From JBHGYD01 sp041920415 (GTDB lineage: Bacteria > Bacillota > Bacilli > Bacillales > Anoxybacillaceae), in NCBI GenBank assembly GCA_041920415.1, contig JBHGYD010000013.1, positions 11,188 through 75,187 of the forward strand: a stretch of DNA of 64,000 nt. Reading direction: 5' to 3'. The notes under the pieces were generated by a model. It was not told the origin of the DNA. It made no database searches and saw nothing but the letters and a program-made list of their open reading frames with translations. The first letter of the stretch is position 1; every line of letters starts with the position of its first letter. Positions 41,976 through 49,352 of the stretch are shown here, in pieces. A program made the translations under genes and the position numbers.

Positions 41976-42830
41976 TTATGCAAAGTGGTTTTTCACAAAT
42001 TCCATATTTCGCTCCACCATTGCATCCAGGTATTCGTCATCTGTCAATCTATTAATTAATTGTTGAAGGTCTGTTACCCCATTAATTGTATAAGAAACAT
42101 CGGAGCATTTTTGGTTTTCTTCTACAAAGTTATCATTTAACGGACTAAACTTAGTGATACGTTGTCTTCGATGCGTTTTTTCTGTCACAATCCCTGAAAT
42201 CCCACGAATATGCGGATGGTTCGTATTCGTTTGTGCTCCACCAAAGCGAATGAGTAAATTTTCTACACCTTTTAACGCTACCCTAATACGCTTTTTGATT
42301 TCTTCTTTATCTAAGACATACACTTGTTTTTCATCGTCAAATCCAATACGATGAAGGTCTAACTCTATTACCATTGCATATTCCGAAGAGCGAATCGGAA
42401 GGACATCTTCCTGTCGAGTATCTGTTTTGGCAATCGCCCAAGAAAAAGAAGCAACGGTTTTTCGTTTTTCCGATTTGTTGTCTTTTTCCGCATTCATAAA
42501 CCCTGAAATATCACAAATCGGACATTCTTTGACTCGATTTCCACTGGCACTAAAGCGTTTATCTGGATTTTTAATTTTTCCATTTTTCATAGGTGATAGA
42601 AGTTTACATTTATCACATTTTTCTTTTGGCGTGATTAATTCATGAAGATACGACACATAAACATGCTTAATGGCATTGCCTGTAATGGCATTACGGATAC
42701 TTCCGTCTTTTAATTGAATGGTTCTTCTTGCAAATAAACTCCTATTATCTCTACTACTATTTAATACTTCTTCTACATCTAACAACACCATAAAATCCAA
42801 TTGCCACAAATAATCATTTTTATTCAACAC
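41976..42830 (-). CDS. Solitary Cas7-like protein (DevR/Cst2/Csa2 family)
   Basis: 284 residues with the layout of the DevR/Cst2-type Cas7 backbone subunit. It opens with an N-terminal RRM-like strand (LDFMVLLDVEEVLN), followed by RRTIQLKDGSIRNAITGNAIKH (the R-DG-ITG-A--H pattern). A zinc-ribbon insertion comes next (CDKC at 72-75, CPIC at 103-106), then DISGFMNAE, KRKTVASFSWA, RSSEYAMVIELDLHRIG and the glycine loop RFGGAQTNTNHPHIRGISG. In type I systems Cas7 coats the crRNA. No cas3, cas5, cas6, cas8, cas1, cas2 or repeat array lies within the window. The neighbours are small unknown genes. The homology call is fairly firm; the role is open. Confidence 0.72.
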   Translation of the reverse strand: MLNKNDYLWQLDFMVLLDVEEVLNSSRDNRSLFARRTIQLKDGSIRNAITGNAIKHVYVSYLHELITPKEKCDKCKLLSPMKNGKIKNPDKRFSASGNRVKECPICDISGFMNAEKDNKSEKRKTVASFSWAIAKTDTRQEDVLPIRSSEYAMVIELDLHRIGFDDEKQVYVLDKEEIKKRIRVALKGVENLLIRFGGAQTNTNHPHIRGISGIVTEKTHRRQRITKFSPLNDNFVEENQKCSDVSYTINGVTDLQQLINRLTDDEYLDAMVERNMEFVKNHFA

Positions 42831-42918
42831 GTTCTACCCCTTCTTTCTTCTATTTTTTTCTCTATATCTTCTTCGATTTAAAGTTATTAAGAATTTGATT
42901 AGTTTGACTGTTTTAAAT

Positions 42919-43299
42919 CTAAGAAAGTTTTCTCACTTTATAATTTCTAAAGCTTCCTTTCTTAAGTGCCATGAGTGCATCAGCAATACTTTCAAACTGT
43001 TCAATTACGTTTATTTCTTCATTCTCCTCAAACTCATAATGTTCCCGACTTAAGTGAACGAGAACCTCATCAAAAAGTGCCTTAAATTCTTTTCTACTCA
43101 TCTCAGCTCTTGTAGCCACAGATGACATTGGGTTATACATAATAAACTTATATTTACTCACTTTCTTTTGTTTGTTCACCAATACGCAAACCCCATCAGG
43201 AAATCGGCAAACATATACGTTACCAGCCTCTATAGCTTTAATAATGTCATCGAAATTATTGGTTAAGAAATTCATGTTAATTATTCTTCGATTGTTCAT
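42919..43299 (-). CDS. Hypothetical protein
   Basis: 126 residues (FDDIIKAIEAGNVYVCRFPD, SSVATRAEMSRKEFKALFDE, FESIADALMALKKGSFRNYK). Probably alpha/beta. It lies 88 bp upstream of the Cas7-like gene on the same strand and could share its transcript. No family recognised. Confidence 0.55.
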   Translation of the reverse strand: MNNRRIINMNFLTNNFDDIIKAIEAGNVYVCRFPDGVCVLVNKQKKVSKYKFIMYNPMSSVATRAEMSRKEFKALFDEVLVHLSREHYEFEENEEINVIEQFESIADALMALKKGSFRNYKVRKLS

Positions 43300-43653
43300 A
43301 GCGAAACCTCCAAATATTATTTTTAACTTAATAATTAAAGTCGGAAAAATTTTGCACTTGGCTTTACATCTTAAAGTTTTTCTTCCACTCCAAAAATTAA
43401 ATTCAACTCTTTTCTAAAATCTTAGTAAGTCAGTCGTTTTAGCCCTTAAAATCTACATTTCGGTCTACTAACCTTTTGTCTAAAGAAACAGTAATACATT
43501 GTTCCTCATGAAAGTTGTGCATAATCGTTTTCCTCCAGTTTTATGAAAAATTTATAAGTAGGATGATTGAGAAATTATAATCATCCCCTTATATAAAGAT
43601 GAAATGGTGAAAAGTGAAAAATATAAGGTTTTCATGGAGCAGGAACAACAAAA

Positions 43654-43828
43654 AAAGACTGAATTACTTGAGTGTGTTTAAGTTAATATAGACTATATCT
43701 ATAACCAAAGGGCAAACTAACCCCTATACTACATTCAAAAGGATAGACTTACCCCTTTTGAATCGCGGTTATAGATATTAAGCTCTATATATAAACAATA
43801 CACTCAAGTAATCCAGCCTTTTATCCTG
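43654..43828. repeat. Three nested inverted repeats (long cruciform/hairpin)
   Basis: Outer arms: CTGAATTACTTGAGTGT (43659-43675) against ACACTCAAGTAATCCAG (43800-43816), one mismatch, with flanking AAAAG/CTTTT. Middle arms: TATCTATAACC (43696-43706) against GGTTATAGATA (43767-43777). Inner arms: ATTCAAAAGG (43733-43742) against CCTTTTGAAT (43754-43763). The three arms are concentric, so a single ~175-nt structure can form. No ORF fits. Candidates are a structured RNA or a replication/transfer origin. Bases 43,300-44,010 contain nothing else I can call. Confidence 0.75.
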
Positions 43829-44010
43829 GTTACTTATTATTATAAAATAAAGGATTTAAAAAATGGTTAAATAAAATATATTGAAATATTATGGACTATA
43901 GGTAAAAATTACATATAAATAACTTGTGAGATTAATCTATCATATCTCTATGAATAAGTCAATAATTATTTTAATATTTTTTAGAGAAAATATGATTTTA
44001 TTCTAATAAA

Positions 44011-44169
44011 CTATTCCCTGACCATTCCTACTACATCTCTTCCCTCATCTTTTGAAAACATCCTTAATTCATTCAAAATCTGTTCGTGCACTTCTCGTTC
44101 CAATTCAGTCTGTTCTTCCCACTATAATACTTCTTGCTCCATTTCAATTTCCAACTGCTAATCTTTCAT
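44011..44169 (-). pseudogene. Small gene with two in-frame amber codons
   Basis: A GAGGGGG ribosome binding site precedes ATG 44169. The frame then reads MKD-stop-QLEIEMEQEVL-stop-WEEQTELEREVHEQILNEL and ends at a third TAG after RDVVGMVRE. Both internal stops are TAG. The product would be a 52-residue acidic, coil-like peptide. Decay by point mutation is the simple reading; amber suppression is unlikely but would leave this pattern. Confidence 0.5.
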
Positions 44170-44257
44170 TTTATGTATGCCCCCTCATTTGTTTCCATCA
44201 TTATAGAACAAATGTTCTAAATTATCATGGATGAAAAAAGGGAGCGAGAATACTTTA

Positions 44258-44650
44258 CTATGCTACTTCTTCTCTTTTAATTTTCTTCATCATTGCGATT
44301 AGCATTCGTATAATTTCTTGTATGAGGTTGTCTGTCTTTTGATATTGTTCCTGTGTTATATACTTATTTATTAACGCCAATTCTAACCAATAGCGACATT
44401 CTTGGGCACTACCAAGACTGTTGTTAAGGAACGTAAGCTCTTTCGCACTATATATCTGTCCGTTCCCTTCGCAGAGATTCGCCCCAATCGATGTCGCACA
44501 TTTAAGAAGTTGAATCGTCAAATTTTTATTTTCTATCCATGGAAATTGCTTTACAAGCTGATATACCAATTTATTTAGCTCCATAGCCTTCTCATATACT
44601 TTTAAACTTTTGGGATTTTTTACTATAATCTCATCTACTTTTTTCGTCAA
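44258..44650 (-). CDS. Four helix bundle protein (23S rRNA intervening-sequence/S23 family)
   Basis: 130 residues with the family pattern: SLKVYEKAMELNKLVYQLVK, NKNLTIQLLKCATSIGANLCEG, AKELTFLNNSLGSAQECRYWLELA, and a closing helix. Related proteins include those encoded inside 23S rRNA intervening sequences and the Avd accessory protein of diversity-generating retroelements. No reverse transcriptase or rRNA is present here, so it is a stand-alone member. Four antiparallel helices, nucleic-acid binding likely but unproven. Confidence 0.82.
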   Translation of the reverse strand: MTKKVDEIIVKNPKSLKVYEKAMELNKLVYQLVKQFPWIENKNLTIQLLKCATSIGANLCEGNGQIYSAKELTFLNNSLGSAQECRYWLELALINKYITQEQYQKTDNLIQEIIRMLIAMMKKIKREEVA

Positions 44651-44675
44651 CTTCTTCTTCCTCCTTTAATTTGGA

Positions 44676-44969
44676 TTATGCTATTCGATAAAAACTTTCG
44701 AGTCTCCTTACATCCTCTGTAGTGTCTTCATGTAGTTTTTCTTTAATGCTGATTGCAATATTTAAGTCAGTTTCTAACAGGCGAAACCTAATATCATCCA
44801 ATTCCTCAATTTCGCAACCTAAAAAAGAGAATTCTAAAAACTCTTCCTTTAAACTTCTAATTTCCCCCTGAAGTTCTACCAACTCTTCTACATTTAAGTT
44901 ATAAAGTGAATCGAGCAATAAATTTTTTTCAACTTTTTCAAGGTTATTTCTAATTTGTTCAATCGTCAA
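44676..44969 (-). CDS. Hypothetical helical protein
   Basis: 97 residues, nearly all alpha-helical and acidic (IRNNLEKVEKNLLLDSLYNL, EELVELQGEIRSLKEEFLEF). It lies 25 bp upstream of the four-helix-bundle gene on the same strand, so the two probably form a two-gene unit. No family recognised. Confidence 0.6.
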   Translation of the reverse strand: MTIEQIRNNLEKVEKNLLLDSLYNLNVEELVELQGEIRSLKEEFLEFSFLGCEIEELDDIRFRLLETDLNIAISIKEKLHEDTTEDVRRLESFYRIA

Positions 44970-45953
44970 ATTCTCACCTACTTTCTATGTTTGTTTACCC
45001 TAATTCAATTATAGTAAAAATCAAGTAACCTTTGGTTCAAAAGTAGTCGAACCATGTCTGACCCCTTTACTTTCTCTTGTTCTCCCTTCCCGAACTACAG
45101 CGACAGTCCCTGAAGTTAGCATTTACACACCAAACACAACAATGAGAACTTTCCTACAACATTTACTTTATTACGTTAAATCGATAAAATAATGTTAAAG
45201 TTGTTTGACACGTTCGTATGAGAAAAGCAATGAACCCAATTATGTTTACATGTTCCCCAAAAAGTTGTGAAATTTATCTATTTATATAATGAAAAATTAG
45301 AATTCTACACAACTTTTTGGGTTCTTCTCTCATAAATTAAAAAAGTTTATCTAAACCATAGATATATTTTCATAAAACAAAAATCTACTTGAAATGTGCC
45401 TATAGCACATAAAAAAACAATAATATTCAAAAATCTAAGTTCTCTTAAAATAAGGGAACTATAACAAAAGCCTTCGCTTTACAATTTACTTGAAATGTCG
45501 CAGTTTACTTAAAAAAGGGCATTGTGTTACCAAAAGAACTTGCAACAAAGCCTAATAACATGTTGTCGCACTAAACCAGTACAGTAAAGCTAATAACAAA
45601 AAGCTGATACATGAATACATCTACACAGAAATTAACGACTTACACAATAATACACAGTTCCTTTGATTATTCAACATAAAGCAAATGGATAATAACATCA
45701 ACGACATGTTTAATCTGATGTCATGTTTTTCATTATCCATTTGGCTTTGTTATCGTCATCTTTGTTTAAATATATCCAGTGTTTTGATATAACAAAAACC
45801 TTTAATATAAAATAGATATACTGAAATATAACTATGTTTTTGTTGCAAAAAGAAAGCAGATGACTACAGTTCAAAAAAATCAGATTAATATGGTACTCCA
45901 CCTTTTAACCTAACCAACGAACGTGCTTTACAACTGTTCATAATTATATAAAG
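44970..45953. other. AT-rich non-coding stretch with inverted repeats
   Basis: No convincing gene in about 980 bp. A perfect 14-bp inverted repeat CCCAAAAAGTTGTG (45256-45269) / CACAACTTTTTGGG (45308-45321) lies inside a larger weak palindrome. TACTTGAAATGTG and TACTTGAAATGTC form a direct repeat near 45,390 and 45,482. The minus-strand open frame at 45,710-45,901 has no ribosome binding site and poor composition. Confidence 0.5.
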
Positions 45954-45981
45954 AAAAGGATGCCTTTAGAGACATCCTTTT
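45954..45981 (-). terminator. Terminator of the helicase-like gene
   Basis: On the minus strand AAAAGGATG pairs with CATCCTTTT around a 10-nt loop, 15 bases past the stop codon. Confidence 0.75.
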
Positions 45982-45995
45982 AAGAAGAGTAATAT

Positions 45996-47702
45996 TTATT
46001 TGAAAACAAGCTTTTGCCCTTGGCTTTCGATATGATTAATTTTCAGAAATGGTTCAAGTGCCTTTAGAATTTTGGCAAATTGAGATTTATCCAATATACC
46101 AACTTGCTGTCTAATATCCTTTTTGCGTATGCTACTTGCTTTGGATTTTTTTAATTCGATAAGAGTTTCTTGAACTTTAGTAACCTTCTGTTCAAAAATA
46201 GACTGCTCTTTTCGTTTCGTATTATCATATTTTTTGCGCTTTTTCTCTACTGTCATTTCTCGCTTAACATATTGTACGTTGTTTAATTGATTTAAAACAA
46301 TTTCTACCGCCTCTTTATTGCTACAAAAAAGATACATATTGGCATTCTTGGATAAATCGCGATTTATTCTTTTTAAAGATTGGTAAATTTCACCAGAAAC
46401 CATCGACTTTCTAATCTCCTCAACCTGAACATGCTCAAAAACACGAATGTTATCTATAGGTCTTCCACTTAGTTTTTGATAATAAAGGTACATCAAGGAA
46501 TAATCGAGATATGAGTAGTTTGGAGTTTTGAGTATGGCTACCGTATCAAAATCCCTGTAATCATTCAGACCAATGATGTTACCAAAATATTGTATTTCTA
46601 TCTTAATTCCCAAAACATCCTCTATTTCTTTCAAATTATCGCCTATATGAGCAAATTTTATAAGAAGAGCTTCCTGAACCTTTTCTACACTGTCTTTATC
46701 TGTAACAAACAAAATCTTACTACCCCTATTAAAATCTATCTGTTCAAGAGAATTTTCAAAAAATCCAATATATTTCTCTAAATCCCCTTTCCCTGTTTTA
46801 ACTTCGTAGTGATAAAGAGTTGATTGAGAATAATCGAATATTGGAGGCTGTTTTTTAATGAGGAACATATCTTCAAAAAGCTGATAAGTGGCATCAAAGT
46901 TTCCATTAGCATCTAATATCAAATTATTTTCCAACATACAAAAGGAGATGTCCTCGAACGTGTGGAATTTATTTTCAAAGAAAAATCCACCGTTTTTCAA
47001 TAAGTTCTGAACTCTCATTAAAAGTTTCTTTTGTTCTTGGTCAGTCACAGAGTTAATCAACCCATCAATTGCCTTTCTATATTTACTATAATCATCCTCT
47101 TCAAAATGTACATATGACATTTCCCTTTTGCTTAGAGGCCCTAACAATACGGAGTAATGATAAAATTTTTCTTTGAGTTTTTCTGCTAATTCTTCGATTA
47201 ACTTTCCTGAATTGTATAGGTCGAAGCACCCCCACAGTTGGCTAATATCCGCAATTGAAATGGACATTCTTTCAACTAAGTCCATACGTTCATCGATAAT
47301 TAAAATTTCCCGTTTGGAAATCAGTTCAGGATGATGCCCCCGACAAATTTGCTTATACATAGAGTGACTACAGACAAGAACTTGAGCATCTACTGCCTGT
47401 TTCCATTTCTTTTTATTTTTCTTATCTTCTCCTGTCACTCCAACAGCAACAATCTTTTCAGCAAACTTATTAATTCGGTTGACCGTTTCTTGAAGTTGAT
47501 TATCTTTTATAAATCTTTGCACATATAAAGCCCTATAGAGGTACTGTTTTGTCATTTCACCTAAGAACCGTTGAGTTTCCCTTGATTTTCCACTCCCAGC
47601 TTCAAAAGGATATACTACAAACACATCATTTCGCCATTTATTTTTTAGGACAAGTTGTTGGCGTATTTCTTCAAAATCATATTTCTTAACAGCACTATTC
47701 AT
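45996..47702 (-). CDS. SF2 helicase-like protein (plasmid type)
   Basis: 568 residues from ATG 47702, which has AGGAGG ten bases upstream; the frame is open 29 codons further. Motif I is PFEAGSGKSRET (about residues 32-43), motif Ia YVQRFIKDNQ, motif II ILIIDERMD (DExx type), and a motif VI-like YQSLKRINRDLSK lies in the second half. A C-terminal winged-helix-like region (RKKDIRQQVGILDKSQFAKIL) follows. It lacks the Cas3 HD domain. Similar lone helicase-like proteins occur on Bacillaceae plasmids and ICEs, possibly in replication. It stands alone with its own terminator and a repeat-rich promoter region. Confidence 0.65.
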   Translation of the reverse strand: MNSAVKKYDFEEIRQQLVLKNKWRNDVFVVYPFEAGSGKSRETQRFLGEMTKQYLYRALYVQRFIKDNQLQETVNRINKFAEKIVAVGVTGEDKKNKKKWKQAVDAQVLVCSHSMYKQICRGHHPELISKREILIIDERMDLVERMSISIADISQLWGCFDLYNSGKLIEELAEKLKEKFYHYSVLLGPLSKREMSYVHFEEDDYSKYRKAIDGLINSVTDQEQKKLLMRVQNLLKNGGFFFENKFHTFEDISFCMLENNLILDANGNFDATYQLFEDMFLIKKQPPIFDYSQSTLYHYEVKTGKGDLEKYIGFFENSLEQIDFNRGSKILFVTDKDSVEKVQEALLIKFAHIGDNLKEIEDVLGIKIEIQYFGNIIGLNDYRDFDTVAILKTPNYSYLDYSLMYLYYQKLSGRPIDNIRVFEHVQVEEIRKSMVSGEIYQSLKRINRDLSKNANMYLFCSNKEAVEIVLNQLNNVQYVKREMTVEKKRKKYDNTKRKEQSIFEQKVTKVQETLIELKKSKASSIRKKDIRQQVGILDKSQFAKILKALEPFLKINHIESQGQKLVFK

Positions 47703-47870
47703 TATTATTTGTCCTCCTTTGTAAAAAATTTCTTTCTTACAAAAGAGTATTAAAATTTCAAGACACTTTATATAGCTTATTGGTTCCACCTTGCTTTACC
47801 TAAAATTTTACAGTCATCAATTGATATATGTAGTCTTTCACTTTTTGTAACTGTTTCATAGATTATGTAT

Positions 47871-47920
47871 AAAAGTTCATACCTTTTTATGAACTTTTGC
47901 ATAAATTTCTATGAACTTTT
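47871..47920. promoter_or_regulatory. TATGAAC-type operator upstream of the helicase-like gene
   Basis: AAAAGTTCATA (47871-47881) and TATGAACTTTT (47888-47898) form a perfect 11-bp palindrome with a 6-nt centre. A third copy TATGAACTTTT lies at 47910-47920, 22 bases from the second. Related TATGAA motifs occur upstream of two other island genes. It probably binds an island-encoded regulator, for example the XRE protein at 57.6 kb. Confidence 0.55.
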
Positions 47921-48617
47921 AAGAAGAAGGATTACTTTTTACAACTTGAATTTTTTGGTATTTTAGAGTTTTCGGCTTCAATTTAGGTTTACTTAGTACA
48001 CTACAGGAATAGCGATTCTATTGTTTATTGGAAATGATGTTTTTGCTCAAATGTGTCTTTTTGAATAGTACTTCCGCAAATGTCGTATTTAAAAGTGGAA
48101 GTACCATTCCACGTTTATGTTATAGTTATATTTTCTTTTCAAGTTTATTTTAGATATTTCATAGATAGCATTATCATTCCTTGATTATGTTATATTCCCG
48201 AGGAATTTTGAAATTTATCACGACAATTTTTGCGTATAGAGTTCTTAAAAAGTAATACGACATTTGCTATTTACTTTTGTGTTTATCCGCAAAAACATTT
48301 TAATGCACCTTAGTCTTTTGAAATGGATTTTATATGTTTTTGCGTCTAATATAGGTTTATGTTTTCCGAAAGTTGTTGAAGCGAAAAACCCTTCATATGA
48401 CTGCATTTCCGAGCATTTTCTTCAAATTTTACCGCACTATTAATCGAGTATTTTTTCTAAATACTATGATATATTCAATCTCCATTTATTCCACCCATTT
48501 AGACATTCTTCGCACCTGTACATAACTTATTAAACCTTTATAAGTCGAATGCTGTTATAAAGAAAAAACATGCCTACTATAATAGTAAAAAACTTTTTTT
48601 AGAAAGGAGCGATCAAC
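47921..48617. other. Repeat-rich non-coding region
   Basis: No gene visible. GTACTTCC/GGAAGTAC (48068-48075, 48097-48104) is an 8-bp palindrome. GCAAATGTCGTATT (48076-48089) recurs inverted as AATACGACATTTGC (48254-48267). TTTTTGCG occurs near 48,226 and 48,333 and inverted near 48,288. Such nested sites suggest a replication or partition locus, or phage-type operators. AAAGGAG at 48603-48609 belongs to the next gene. Confidence 0.5.
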
Positions 48618-48641
48618 ATAAATAAAGACACTTTCTTTACG

Positions 48642-49118
48642 ATGGACCCTGATATAAGAGCAGAGAAAATCAATTCTTTACTTGAAAATAGTGATTTAAG
48701 AGGAGTCTCTCAGATGCTCGACATTCCCTACTCAACTTTCACAAAAGAGATGCAAAAGGGCGATTATGTTTATATAGCAAGAGAGAATAAGTATTTCAAG
48801 TTTATAAGAAATAAAAATGCCTCTGTTACTCAAAAGTCTTCTTTCAAAGAAACAGAGGATTATACAGAGGAATTGGCATTCTTAAAGGAGAATTTAGAAA
48901 AGCTAAAAAAATTAGTTGCTAATTCTGAAGAAAATAAAATACTCATTTTGGATAAAGCTATTTACGACACAAAAGCAAAGTTTGTAAACAAAAACCTGAA
49001 GGTGAACGAAGCCATTTATGAAAAATTTTCTAAGCTCTGTGAGAGTCAGTTCCCCCATCTGAAAATCCAGGATATTATTGCTCAGAGCCTTCTTGATTTT
49101 ATCAATAAATATTCTTAA
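48642..49118 (+). CDS. Hypothetical protein with HTH-like N-terminus and coiled coil
   Basis: 158 residues from ATG 48642. An N-terminal segment NSDLRGVSQMLDIPYSTFTKEM looks like a helix-turn-helix. A coiled coil at about residues 75-115 follows, then a C-terminal ~40 residues (VNEAIYEKFSKLCESQFPHL, IIAQSLLDFI) resembling a ribbon-helix-helix dimerisation unit. A strong AAAGGAG ribosome binding site points not to this ATG but to an in-frame ATA 24 bases upstream (48618). The protein may therefore begin eight residues earlier at a non-standard start. Plausibly a plasmid copy or partition regulator. Confidence 0.6.
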   Translation: MDPDIRAEKINSLLENSDLRGVSQMLDIPYSTFTKEMQKGDYVYIARENKYFKFIRNKNASVTQKSSFKETEDYTEELAFLKENLEKLKKLVANSEENKILILDKAIYDTKAKFVNKNLKVNEAIYEKFSKLCESQFPHLKIQDIIAQSLLDFINKYS

Positions 49119-49260
49119 TTAAAGCCTCTTCTTTACCTGTACAAGAGCTTATCTAATAATAATTCGCTTAATTTTTATGGGAAAGATTAATGGCAGGGGA
49201 AAGCTATAGTATAGAGAGCATGAGGAAATATTGAAAATTGAAAAAGACGAAACTAATAAA

Positions 49261-49289
49261 AAACTGCTGGTACGAATCACCAGCAGTTT
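49261..49289 (-). terminator. Terminator of the type I restriction operon
   Basis: A perfect 11-bp stem AAACTGCTGGT/ACCAGCAGTTT with a 7-nt loop. On the minus strand it is followed by TTTATTAG; it lies 64 bases after the hsdR stop. Confidence 0.85.
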
Positions 49290-49352
49290 CTTAGCACTAA
49301 CTTTAGAAATTAGTAAGATAACTTCCTGTTAATTAGGAATGACAGACACCAA

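Noticed and set aside
44258..44650. Diversity-generating retroelement accessory protein (Avd)
   Set aside because: The four-helix fold is shared, but there is no reverse transcriptase and no template/variable repeat pair nearby.
45710..45901. Minus-strand ORF of 63 codons
   Set aside because: AT-driven, no ribosome binding site, no recognisable pattern; it lies in a repeat-rich non-coding stretch.
45996..47702. Cas3-type helicase partner for the Cas7-like protein
   Set aside because: No HD nuclease domain and motifs differ from Cas3; distance and separate regulation speak against one operon.
37000..48000. CRISPR repeats or solitary repeat units accompanying the Cas7-like gene
   Set aside because: I read the intergenic stretches for 28-37-bp direct repeats and found none; only inverted and short repeats are present.
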